A stretch of 27,083 nucleotides of DNA from an uncultured Oscillospiraceae bacterium. Lineage in GTDB: Bacteria > Bacillota > Clostridia > Oscillospirales > Oscillospiraceae. Location: positions 1-27,083 of the forward strand of contig CAKTNW010000028.1 of the NCBI GenBank assembly GCA_934589145.1. Reading direction: 5' to 3'. The notes below the pieces were generated by a model. The model was not told the DNA's origin. It saw only the letters and a program-made list of their open reading frames with translations, and did not search any database. This document shows, in pieces, positions 19,898-27,083 of this stretch (positions within the stretch are counted from its first letter, which is position 1; each line of letters opens with the position of its first letter). A program made the position numbers and the translations under genes.

Positions 19898-19900
19898 GTG

Positions 19901-20656
19901 TCAGGCGCGGGGCGGTTCCTCGCCGGAGGCTTCCGGCGTGTCGGTGGGGGCGGCGTTTTCCTTTTCCCGCTGCTTGCGGGCGCAGAGCCGATCATAGAAC
20001 AGCAGTCCCGCGGCACTGATGGTCAAAGTGACGAGAAAAACCAGCACAGCGCCCCAATAATTCTTGGTGCCCAGCGCGTCGCCGCCGATGGTGGAGGTGA
20101 CGATGGAAGGCAGGCGGCCCAGAGAGCAGATCAGCAGCCAGACGGGGAAGCGGATGGTGGTCAGGCCCGCGAAGTAGCAGAGAAGATCCTTGGGGGTGCC
20201 GGGAAGCATAAAGATGATGAGAAACAGCAGATCCCGCCGCCGGGTGGTCTGCAGGAAGCGGATGGAGCGGAGCTTCTCCTCGGAGAAGAATACCTCCGCC
20301 AGCCGGTGGCCGAACCGGCGTACCAGCAGGAACACGCACACGCTGCCCAGCGCGGAGGCTGCCAGACACAGCAGCGTACCCTCCACCGCGCCGAAAGCGT
20401 AGCCCGCCGCGATCTCGAAGGGCTCGCCGGGGATGAGGGCCACCACCACCTGGAGGATCACCATGCCCATATAGGCCAGACGCCCGCCGAAGCCGTGGGA
20501 GTTGACCCACGTCCGGAAGTGCTCCGGCTGGGAAGCAAAGCGCACCAGCGGCACGCCCACCAGCCAGACCAGCAGGCCCATGACCGCGATGGCGATGACC
20601 AGCGCGGCGATGCCCAGCCGTTTCTGCTGTGTGATTGTCAGTTCATTCTTTTTCAT
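19901..20656 (-). CDS. TVP38/TMEM64 family membrane protein
   Basis: 251-residue integral membrane protein with a VTT/DedA-superfamily domain. A short cytoplasmic start leads into helices at about 14-38 (LGIAALVIAIAVMGLLVWL). Then come the conserved re-entrant signatures LIPGEPFEIAAGYAFGAVEGTLLCL and MLPGTPKDLLCYFAGLT, followed by LGRLPSIVTSTIGG. The tail is charged and proline-rich (RKQREKENAAPTDTPEASG). Relatives are thought to act in lipid or undecaprenyl-phosphate handling; substrate here is unknown. The SD is unusually poor: A/T-rich TGAAA repeats precede the ATG. It diverges from dapF with its own promoter. Confidence 0.88.
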   Translation of the reverse strand: MKKNELTITQQKRLGIAALVIAIAVMGLLVWLVGVPLVRFASQPEHFRTWVNSHGFGGRLAYMGMVILQVVVALIPGEPFEIAAGYAFGAVEGTLLCLAASALGSVCVFLLVRRFGHRLAEVFFSEEKLRSIRFLQTTRRRDLLFLIIFMLPGTPKDLLCYFAGLTTIRFPVWLLICSLGRLPSIVTSTIGGDALGTKNYWGAVLVFLVTLTISAAGLLFYDRLCARKQREKENAAPTDTPEASGEEPPRA

Positions 20657-20737
20657 TTTTCATTTCATTTTCATATTTTCATAAGGTATATCAGATAACC
20701 GGATACCGGCGTAAACATTCCGTGAAACATTGCCCGT

Positions 20738-20766
20738 ATTATAGCATCCGTGCTGGCGGACGGCAA
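20738..20766 (-). promoter_or_regulatory. Sigma-A promoter of the TVP38-type gene
   Basis: Minus strand TTGCCG (20761-20766) and TATAAT (20738-20743), 17-nt spacer. The leader (about 75 nt) ends in TGAAA/ATGAAA repeats with no clear SD. Confidence 0.65.
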
Positions 20767-20823
20767 GGCGATAGTATGTCCCATTTGTAAACAAAAGATG
20801 AATATTGGAGCGGCACGGCGAAA

Positions 20824-20852
20824 TTGACAAACCCGCCGCGGCTACATATAAT
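20824..20852 (+). promoter_or_regulatory. Perfect-consensus sigma-A promoter of dapF
   Basis: TTGACA, 17-nt spacer, TATAAT (20847-20852). Both hexamers are exact, predicting strong constitutive expression. Confidence 0.9.
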
Positions 20853-20883
20853 ATAGGTAAAAACGCGGAAGGAGCGCAGCGGC

Positions 20884-21717
20884 ATGAAATTCTGGAAAAT
20901 GAACGGCGCGGGCAACGACTTTATCGTCATCGACAACCGGGAGGGCGCCATCGGCGCGGAGCAGTGGCCCCGGATCGCCCGGACGCTGTGCGAGCGGCAC
21001 CTGTCCATCGGCGCGGACGGCCTGATGGTGGTGGAGAAGCCCACCTGCGGCGGAGACTACCGGATGCTGTTCTTCAACTCCGACGGCTCCATGGGCGAGA
21101 TGTGCGGCAACGGCGCACGGTGCATCTGCCGCTATGGCTACGAAAACGGCCTGGCGGGTGAGGTGCAGCGGGTGGAGACCACGGCGGGCCTGGTGACCGG
21201 CTGGCGGGTCAATGAGCGGCTGTACCGCATCCGGCTGAACGATCCCTGCAATCTGCGGCTGAACGGCAGGGCAGAGGTGGACGGCGCCGTGTGGGACTGC
21301 GCCTATGTGGAGCTGGGGAATCCCGGCATCCCCCACGCGGCGGTGCCGGTGCGGGGATTGAAGGACTTCGACCGGCAGCGGCTGTTCCAGCTGGGACGCA
21401 AGCTGCGGTATTACCCGGACTTCCCCAAGGGGGCCAATGTGAACTTCTATGAGATCATCGGCCCGGATCACGTCTATGAGCGCACCTATGAGCGGGGCGT
21501 GGAGGACTTCACCTATGCCTGCGGCACGGGCACCGGCTCCGTGGTGACGGTGCTGACCCTGCTGGGGAAGGTCTCCGGCCATCAGGTGAAGGTGGACATG
21601 ACCGGCGGACAGCTGGTGGTGGACGTGGAGCGGGAGGGGGATCGGGTGACGAACCTGTACCTGACCGGCCCCACCAATATCGTCTGCAAGGGCGAGATCA
21701 CAGACGAAGAACTGTAA
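20884..21717 (+). CDS. dapF: Diaminopimelate epimerase
   Basis: Converts LL- to meso-diaminopimelate for lysine and peptidoglycan; cofactor-independent, two-cysteine mechanism. 277 residues, normal length. The first catalytic cysteine is Cys74 in GEMCGNGARC, the second Cys213 in YACGTGTGS; FWKMNGAGNDFIVIDN opens the protein as in all DapF. The ATG has AAGGAG 9 nt upstream. The gene stands alone between its strong promoter and a perfect terminator; no other lysine-pathway gene is in the window. Confidence 0.96.
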   Translation: MKFWKMNGAGNDFIVIDNREGAIGAEQWPRIARTLCERHLSIGADGLMVVEKPTCGGDYRMLFFNSDGSMGEMCGNGARCICRYGYENGLAGEVQRVETTAGLVTGWRVNERLYRIRLNDPCNLRLNGRAEVDGAVWDCAYVELGNPGIPHAAVPVRGLKDFDRQRLFQLGRKLRYYPDFPKGANVNFYEIIGPDHVYERTYERGVEDFTYACGTGTGSVVTVLTLLGKVSGHQVKVDMTGGQLVVDVEREGDRVTNLYLTGPTNIVCKGEITDEEL

Positions 21718-21735
21718 ACGCGCGAGAGCGACAGA

Positions 21736-21768
21736 GCGGCAGCAGCGGAGACGCTGCTGCCGCTTTTT
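21736..21768 (+). terminator. Intrinsic terminator of dapF
   Basis: Perfect 12-bp stem GCGGCAGCAGCG (21736-21747)/CGCTGCTGCCGC (21752-21763), GAGA loop and TTTTT. Confidence 0.92.
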
Positions 21769-21833
21769 GCCGGTTTGTGGGAAATGGCAAAAGCGGAGGA
21801 ACGGAATCGTACAATATGCTGTAGGTTTTCTGC

Positions 21834-21862
21834 TTGCATCGTGCTATACCGGGTGATAAAAT
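21834..21862 (+). promoter_or_regulatory. Promoter of the giant secreted protein gene
   Basis: TTGCAT (-35) and TAAAAT (-10, 21857-21862), 17-nt spacer. The leader is about 65 nt with an AAGGAGAG SD. Confidence 0.6.
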
Positions 21863-21932
21863 GATAAGGAAAGGCGAAATTTCAAGAGGCGTGCCTTTTA
21901 CAGGAAAAAACGCAGAAGGAGAGAGTTGAAAC

Positions 21933-24900
21933 ATGAAGAAACGAGTGCTGAGTTTGTTCCTCAGCGTATTGATGGTGGTCACGATGCTGCCGGTGACGGC
22001 GTATGCAGACCGGCCGTCCCTGACCTGGCCTGTACCGGGCTATTATGATGAAAGCCAAGGTTATCACGCCAATAATGCGATTGATATTTGGGCTGGCGGT
22101 ACGGAAGGAGCCGAAATTGTGGCTGCTGCTGGCGGTAAAGTATATCAGCGGTTCGACTGCGACAAGCACCATGGGCAAAATGATGAATGCTTTTGCTACA
22201 AATTTGGCACGGGACTTGTTATTCGTGGATATGACGGAAGACTGTATCAGTATGCCCATATGCAGTATCAGAGCATCCCGAGCAATGTTTACATAGGTGC
22301 CGATGTAGTTGAAGGTCAGTCGATAGGAAGAATGGGCAATACAGGGTGGACGACTGGCCCCCATCTTCACTTTGGCATTACAGATTCTGGGTACCATACG
22401 GACTGGAGTGATGCTGGCCCTGACCCATCTCACAAAACTGGCAATTACACCTATAAGGGCTATGGAAACCATAACTTTGGCAGCTGGATAGAGACGACAC
22501 CGGCAAACTGCACGACGAATGGCGTATCGACGAGAACGTGCACGCAGTGCGGTTATTCTGAAACCCAGCCGATCCCTGCCAACGGGCAGCACTCTTACGG
22601 CGCGTGGAAGGTGATCAAAGAAGCAACGTGTACGGAGAATGGCACCCAGCAGCGCACCTGTACGCGGTGCGGAAACGTGGAGACCGGAACGGTCACAAAG
22701 GGCGGCCATGTTTACGGCGAGTGGGTGGTCACAAAAGAACCCACCTGTACGGAGGCCGGCGCGAAGCAGCGCACCTGTACGCTGTGCAATAGTGTAGACA
22801 CTGTTACGGTGGTAAAGCTGGGACACAATTATGGTGAGAACGTCGTTGCGGAGGAAGCCACCTGTATGGAGACCGGCATCGTGACGAGAACCTGCGCGCG
22901 CTGCGGCTATGTGTTATCCTTGACGACGCCGAAGGCCGACCATACATACAGCCATGAGACGATCCCGGCCACCTGCGTCACGGCGGCGATCGAGAAATAT
23001 ACCTGCACCGTCTGCGGCGATACCTATACGGAAAAGGGCACGTTGGGCTGGTCGGAGTGGAGCACGGAAAAGCCGGAGGGTATCAGCGAGGATCTGATTG
23101 AGACCGCGACGGAATACCGTTATTCTGATTACAGCACCACTCAGTCCTACCAGACATCTATGCCCGGCTATACGGTGAAGAGCTCTCAGTGGGTGCAGAA
23201 GGACACCGGCAGCATCGCCTATGTGCAGTCGTGGCCGACTGGCTTCTATCAGGGCCATTGGCTTTACAGCGCCTATAATAAAACGGCGCCCTTAGCCTAT
23301 GAGACGACCACCGCCAAGCAGGTGATCAATTCGGAATACACGTCTTCCCATATCTATTGGCACTGGTGCCGCGGTACATATACAGCCGGCCCGATTGACC
23401 GCTTGGTAAGCACCGAGGCGGACGGCGAGTTCCAGACCTTCCATGCTTTTGAAAGCACCGATACGGCGGCGATAACGAGCGGTATTTTCCAACGAATGGA
23501 TAAGGGCGATTGCTGTACGGATACCTACTGGTATCTCGAGCTGCCCATTACGACCAGAACCTATACGACCTATAATAAGCTTTTCACTTATGAAAAGTGG
23601 AGCGATTGGTCGGAGTGGTCTCAGACGCCTGTAACGGCCAGCAGCACCAGAAAAGTGGAGACCAGAACGGTCTATCGCTATTATACGGAGCTGGGCAGCC
23701 ACAGTTGGGATGACGGCGTTGTGACAACGGAGCCCACCTGCGTGCTGGATGGTGTCAGAACCTATACCTGCGCACTGTGCGGCGCGGAAAAGACCGGAAG
23801 CATCAGAAAGACCGGGCATACCTTCCGGGACGGCGTCTGCATCTATTGCTCAGCCGTGGAGAGTATGGCGGCGCTGGTTGTCGGTACAGCAACGGCTTCC
23901 CAGGGGCACGAGGTCATGATCCCAGTAGAACTCAGTAAGAATACCGGATTTGCGGCTTTTGATCTTGAGATCAGCTATGATGAAAGCGCGCTGACGCTGC
24001 GTGAGATTGCTGCCGGATCACTTATAACAGGTCGGGAAGGTTTTGTATTCGACTTGGATGAGCGAACGGCGTCTTTTACCGGTACGGATGACATCTTTGA
24101 CAGTGGGTCACTTCTGTATCTGACCTTTGACATAGTGCAAGAGGCAGCGGACGGCAGCTACAACGTGTTTGTAGGTCTTGGAGAAAGCGGCATTACCGAC
24201 GCGGACGGGCAAGCCCTGGAGATTCGGACAGAGCCCGGTACGGTTACGGTAAAAGAGGGCTTTAGTGTCGATACGTATTTTGAATCCGTTACGCTGGCCG
24301 ACCCGGATCAGGTCTTTGTAATGACCGAGGGAGTCGATGCGAGTTCGTGCAAGGATGGCGTCTTTTACTACAATCCGGTCGGAAAGTTTGACGCTGAGGT
24401 GACGGTAAAGCTGACAGAAAACGCACGGGAAGAGCTTGGCTTGGAGAGCGCATCGCTAACCAAAAAGTGGAGTGATATTTATCAAGACGTGTGGTTTGCG
24501 CACATTTTTGACAGCAATCCCCAAGCGGATAATTGGAAACTGCTGGACGCGGAAGAGCACCTGTATTCCTGCGACCTGAAGGTGGACAATGGCTACAACA
24601 GTGACATGGGTGAAGAGGAGTATCTGCCTCTTACGGTCAAGATCAAGCTGCTTCCTGAGACGCAGATCAAGAAAGTGGAATGCCTTACGCCCTCCGTGCT
24701 GCTGGTACAGGGATGCGATACTTACTATGGCATGGATGCAGATGGAAATGAAATAGAGATCTTCGAGTTGACGGAGGCGTTAGACAGCGAACGTGTAAAA
24801 TTCCGCGTCACATTGACGGATGACAGCGTTATAACCGGTACAGCATATGAGATTTATTGTCAGTTGAACATCCGACCGGTTGTGGGGACTGTGCCGGAGA

Positions 24901-26666
24901 GTGAACAGATCTGGAAAGTGGGAGACGGCAAGGAGCACAGCTTTACCGTATACTTCGGCACAGAGAGCTGTATCGTTCCCGTTACGCTGTCCGGCCCGTT
25001 GGTAAGCGGCATCAAGCTGGCCAACCGCGATTATCTGGAACAGGTTTCCGGAATGTGTGTCGAGCCGGCCAGTAGCGCTGTTGAGCTCGAGGTCACGATG
25101 ACCGATGCCGGCGCGGCGCGGTATGGCTTTACGACATTTGTCGGTACGGTAAGCCAGCTGAAAGATGCCCTGCACGAAGAGTTCAGTTTCTCGTGGAGTC
25201 CGATGGATAATGAAGAATCTATTCCGGTAGGGAAGAAATATGATCTGCCTGTGCATTTGGCAGGCTGCCATACCACATTGCCGGTGAAGGTCGTTGGAGG
25301 CAGCAGAGTGCCGCTGACAGCTGAAAACTTCCCGGACGCAAACTTCCGTGAGTATTTGCAGACGGAATTTGCTGACTATATTGATGCGGACGGCAATATT
25401 CTGACGGAAGCGGTTGTGGCGATTAGCTGCAATGGATGGAATGGATGGAATATCAAGTCTGTGAAGGGTATTGAGCATTTCAAGAAGCTGGAAGTGCTGA
25501 GCTGCGGTGAGAATCAGTTGACAACCTTAGACGTCAGCAAGAATGCAGATTTGACAGATCTGGAGGTCTACGAAAATCAGTTGACATCGTTGGACGTCAG
25601 CAGCAACGGAAAGCTTGAGTATCTAATTTGCTTTACCAATAAGCTGACATCGTTGGACGTTGGCGCAAACAAACATTTAAAAGTGCTTGCGTGCGGTGAT
25701 AATGCAGGTTTGAGCAGTTTGAATGTTTCCAATAATACCAATCTGACTATGTTGAGCTGTGGCAGTGCGGATTTGACGACATTGGATGTCAGTCGGAACA
25801 CAAAGCTGGAGGGGCTGTACTGCGCCGATAACCGATTAACAGAACTGGACGTCAGTCAAAATACGCAACTGGAAGCGTTGTACTGTGGCGGAAACCAGTT
25901 GACAGAACTGGATGTCCGCAGCAACCTGGCACTGACAGAGCTGGATTGTTCCGGTAACCGATTGACCAAGCTGCTGCTGCCGGGAATGACCGTGAAGCTG
26001 AATGCGATTTCCCGCATCGCGGCGGCCTTTGCGCCAGCGACTTATGCCGATACGGCTGCAAATGGAGCACTGACGTATCTGGATTGCAGTCGGAACTATC
26101 TGACCGCGGTGGATACCACCACTTGTCCAGCTCTTGAGACGCTGATCTGTGCTGATAACGAGGCAGAACTGACAGTGAACGTAGCGGATTTGAGCAAGGT
26201 GAGCCTGTCCACCATGGGTACTGAGAAGGTGACGGTTAAAGAAAACGGAAAGGCCGTATCCGGTCGACCTGCCAGTGGCACATTTAGTGTAGATAATGCA
26301 AAGTTGACATTGAGCGACGGAAGCAAGACGTTCAAAACGATCGTAGTGAATGGAACATACCGCTTTGATGTGGTTACGGATGGCGCGTATATACTGACGG
26401 TCGAGGCCGATGAATATGTGTCCCGCCGCATTGGAGTGAATGTTGCTAATGGGAAGATCACAGGCATGGATGGCTGTGTTCTTAGACGGTTGGGTGATGT
26501 AACTATGGACGGTACAATTGATGTTTACGATTTGCAGCGCCTATATGAGCATGTAAGTAGTATTAATTCGCTGATTGACAATTATGCACTGCAGTTGGCC
26601 GATATCAACGGCGGCGGCGTTGACGCGACGGATGTTCAGGCTTTGTATGAGCTTCTGGTTGGATGA
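21933..26666 (+). CDS. Secreted M23 peptidase with Cys-rich repeats, cohesin, leucine-rich repeats and dockerin
   Basis: 1,577 residues. Signal peptide 1-25 (MKKRVLSLFLSVLMVVTMLP, VTAYA). M23/LytM-type metallopeptidase at about 33-160: His45 and Asp51 (GYHANNAIDI), His109 (YQYAHM), His144/His146 (GPHLHFG). Cys-rich repeats of about 39 residues (180-370 and 590-640), pattern TC-x9-C-x2-C ending in GH. Cohesin-like domain 647-775 (GTATASQGHEVMIPVEL, FDLEISYDESALTL). Undefined beta-rich region 776-1125. Leucine-rich repeats 1126-1400 (LTSLDVSSN, LEALYCGGNQLTELDV). C-terminal dockerin 1520-1577: GDVTMDGTIDVYDL, then ADINGGGVDATDV, two Ca-binding loops, the second with Gly at a usual Asp. It likely acts outside the cell, cutting peptidoglycan or peptides while docking to partners; cleavage target and partners are unknown. 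Codon use looks more AT-rich than the neighbours. Confidence 0.9.
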   Translation: MKKRVLSLFLSVLMVVTMLPVTAYADRPSLTWPVPGYYDESQGYHANNAIDIWAGGTEGAEIVAAAGGKVYQRFDCDKHHGQNDECFCYKFGTGLVIRGYDGRLYQYAHMQYQSIPSNVYIGADVVEGQSIGRMGNTGWTTGPHLHFGITDSGYHTDWSDAGPDPSHKTGNYTYKGYGNHNFGSWIETTPANCTTNGVSTRTCTQCGYSETQPIPANGQHSYGAWKVIKEATCTENGTQQRTCTRCGNVETGTVTKGGHVYGEWVVTKEPTCTEAGAKQRTCTLCNSVDTVTVVKLGHNYGENVVAEEATCMETGIVTRTCARCGYVLSLTTPKADHTYSHETIPATCVTAAIEKYTCTVCGDTYTEKGTLGWSEWSTEKPEGISEDLIETATEYRYSDYSTTQSYQTSMPGYTVKSSQWVQKDTGSIAYVQSWPTGFYQGHWLYSAYNKTAPLAYETTTAKQVINSEYTSSHIYWHWCRGTYTAGPIDRLVSTEADGEFQTFHAFESTDTAAITSGIFQRMDKGDCCTDTYWYLELPITTRTYTTYNKLFTYEKWSDWSEWSQTPVTASSTRKVETRTVYRYYTELGSHSWDDGVVTTEPTCVLDGVRTYTCALCGAEKTGSIRKTGHTFRDGVCIYCSAVESMAALVVGTATASQGHEVMIPVELSKNTGFAAFDLEISYDESALTLREIAAGSLITGREGFVFDLDERTASFTGTDDIFDSGSLLYLTFDIVQEAADGSYNVFVGLGESGITDADGQALEIRTEPGTVTVKEGFSVDTYFESVTLADPDQVFVMTEGVDASSCKDGVFYYNPVGKFDAEVTVKLTENAREELGLESASLTKKWSDIYQDVWFAHIFDSNPQADNWKLLDAEEHLYSCDLKVDNGYNSDMGEEEYLPLTVKIKLLPETQIKKVECLTPSVLLVQGCDTYYGMDADGNEIEIFELTEALDSERVKFRVTLTDDSVITGTAYEIYCQLNIRPVVGTVPESEQIWKVGDGKEHSFTVYFGTESCIVPVTLSGPLVSGIKLANRDYLEQVSGMCVEPASSAVELEVTMTDAGAARYGFTTFVGTVSQLKDALHEEFSFSWSPMDNEESIPVGKKYDLPVHLAGCHTTLPVKVVGGSRVPLTAENFPDANFREYLQTEFADYIDADGNILTEAVVAISCNGWNGWNIKSVKGIEHFKKLEVLSCGENQLTTLDVSKNADLTDLEVYENQLTSLDVSSNGKLEYLICFTNKLTSLDVGANKHLKVLACGDNAGLSSLNVSNNTNLTMLSCGSADLTTLDVSRNTKLEGLYCADNRLTELDVSQNTQLEALYCGGNQLTELDVRSNLALTELDCSGNRLTKLLLPGMTVKLNAISRIAAAFAPATYADTAANGALTYLDCSRNYLTAVDTTTCPALETLICADNEAELTVNVADLSKVSLSTMGTEKVTVKENGKAVSGRPASGTFSVDNAKLTLSDGSKTFKTIVVNGTYRFDVVTDGAYILTVEADEYVSRRIGVNVANGKITGMDGCVLRRLGDVTMDGTIDVYDLQRLYEHVSSINSLIDNYALQLADINGGGVDATDVQALYELLVG

Positions 26667-26694
26667 CCGGAGCCTGACAAGGTATACATGAAAA

Positions 26695-26731
26695 CAAAGG
26701 AAGAGGGCGGCAAAGCCGCCCTCTTCCTTTG
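26695..26731. terminator. Hairpin after the giant secreted protein gene
   Basis: Perfect 17-bp stem (26695-26711/26715-26731) around AAA, beginning 28 nt after the stop. The U-run is weak (TTT in the stem), but the stem is very strong. Confidence 0.75.
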
Positions 26732-26739
26732 CGATACGC

Positions 26740-26776
26740 AAAAAGAAAAAGACCTGAAATCCGAAGATTTCAGGTC
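26740..26776 (-). terminator. Terminator of the tRNA-like gene
   Basis: GACCTGAAAT (26751-26760) pairs with ATTTCAGGTC (26767-26776); on the minus strand a T-rich run (26740-26750) follows. It begins 1 nt after the CCA end. Confidence 0.85.
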
Positions 26777-26777
26777 T

Positions 26778-26859
26778 TGGTGGAGATAAGCGGGATCGAA
26801 CCGCTGACCGCTTGAATGCCATTCAAGCGCTCTCCCGGTTAGTGCGGTTACATACCCCC
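26778..26859 (-). tRNA. tRNA-Ala(GGC)-like gene with abnormal 5' half, possible pseudogene
   Basis: On the minus strand the 3' half is a textbook tRNA-Ala: anticodon arm CTTGA-ATGGCAT-TCAAG with anticodon GGC (26818-26820), T arm AGCGG-TTCGATC-CCGCT, acceptor TATCTCC, discriminator A and encoded CCA. The 5' acceptor GGGGGTA pairs with it, including a G3-U70 wobble, the alanine identity pair. But seven bases (TGTAACC) replace the usual two between acceptor and D stem, the D stem is GCAC/GAGC with an A-A mismatch, and the D loop is one longer, so the molecule is 82 instead of 76 nt. A good promoter and a terminator flank it, so it is probably transcribed; whether it is charged and functional is doubtful. 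Confidence 0.6.
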
Positions 26860-26886
26860 CTAAACCGGTGCAAAAGAGCGCTTCAA
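26822..26886. repeat. Imperfect inverted repeat across the tRNA-like 5' half
   Basis: TTCAAGCGCTCT plus CCGGTTAG (26822-26842) recurs inverted at 26860-26886 with a 6-base insertion and one substitution. It covers the anticodon/D-arm part of the tRNA-like gene and its leader, so the RNA could fold into a competing hairpin. Confidence 0.7.
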
Positions 26887-26924
26887 TACGCGGGCAACCC
26901 CAAAACACACCCTGAATGTCTTTC

Positions 26925-26953
26925 ATTATAGTCAAAGAAATCCCGTATATCAA
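26925..26953 (-). promoter_or_regulatory. Sigma-A promoter of the tRNA-like gene
   Basis: Minus strand TTGATA (26948-26953) and TATAAT (26925-26930), 17-nt spacer, start expected near 26,918. Confidence 0.75.
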
Positions 26954-26972
26954 GGAAAATAATTTTTCTTCT

Positions 26973-26999
26973 TTGCGTCCCTCCACGGCATGATATAAT
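26973..26999 (+). promoter_or_regulatory. Extended -10 promoter of the last, partial gene
   Basis: TATAAT (26994-26999) preceded by TGA, an extended -10. A -35 (TTGCGT, 26973-26978) is only 15 nt away, so the extended -10 probably does the work. Confidence 0.55.
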
Positions 27000-27031
27000 T
27001 TTTGTATCCATGTTGGAAAGGAGGTGCAGGC

Positions 27032-27083
27032 ATGGAAAAAGAATATATTGCCGGAGAGCCCCAACGATACGAAATTGGCGGTC
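27032..27083 (+). CDS. Start of an unidentified protein gene (cut by window edge)
   Basis: Seventeen complete codons, MEKEYIAGEPQRYEIGG, before the window ends. The ATG has a very strong AAAGGAGGTG SD 7 nt upstream and an extended -10 promoter, so a real gene is likely. Too little sequence is present to name a family, and no signal peptide is seen in the part that is visible. Confidence 0.7.
   Translation, partial: MEKEYIAGEPQRYEIGG

Noticed and set aside
21882..22826. Minus-strand open frame of 314 codons opposite the start of the secreted peptidase
   Set aside because: Antisense to an M23 domain with intact metal ligands; arginine-rich shadow composition.
1..27083. CRISPR arrays, insertion sequences, prophage or plasmid functions
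   Set aside because: No regularly spaced repeats, transposase, integrase, phage or replication genes were seen on either strand.

Overview
The window looks like chromosomal DNA of an endospore-forming, amino-acid-fermenting anaerobe of the class Clostridia. It is most likely an Oscillospiraceae/Ruminococcaceae-type gut bacterium. The clues are a spoIIGA-sigE pair, a four-subunit ferredoxin-dependent 2-oxoacid oxidoreductase, a GGGtGRT-family gene, GC-rich codon use, strong Shine-Dalgarno (SD) sites, many consensus sigma-A promoters, and secreted proteins with Cna-B, cohesin and dockerin modules. The species assignment is inference. No phage, IS element or CRISPR array was seen.

Left part (1-5,030): the 5' end of gltX (minus) and trpS (plus) diverge from back-to-back promoters. 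Next come a NifU/IscU-like scaffold gene and a GGGtGRT-family gene in one operon, then a convergent minus-strand pair (a PH-domain protein and a small unknown). A plus-strand guanidinium exporter (gdx/sugE) follows. Its leader has an aptamer-like hairpin directly followed by an intrinsic terminator, so a guanidine riboswitch is the leading hypothesis.

Surface-protein region (5,060-8,340): a minus-strand 849-residue cell-wall protein has repeated isopeptide-type domains and a sorting-like tail. Just upstream on the same strand is a very small transcription unit that looks complete and encodes a 20-residue, four-cysteine peptide. A cluster of GC-rich hairpins lies beyond it.

Middle (8,335-13,895): a minus-strand operon encodes three small uncharacterised proteins. 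It follows nth with a coupled zinc-ribbon membrane protein gene. rarA diverges from nth through overlapping promoters and leads DUF951, a 32-residue membrane peptide and a Dabb protein. spoIIGA-sigE follow, reading forward from a promoter with unusually wide spacing.

Right part (13,902-27,083): an XRE regulator is followed by a minus-strand series that reads aminotransferase, P-loop ATPase, ferredoxin, then oxidoreductase alpha, beta and gamma. Together these probably turn amino acids into 2-oxoacids and then acyl-CoA with reduced ferredoxin. A TVP38-type membrane protein diverges from dapF. A 1,577-residue secreted protein then joins an M23 peptidase, Cys-rich repeats, a cohesin, leucine-rich repeats and a dockerin. 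A minus-strand tRNA-Ala(GGC)-like gene with an abnormal 5' half and the start of an unidentified plus-strand gene end the window.
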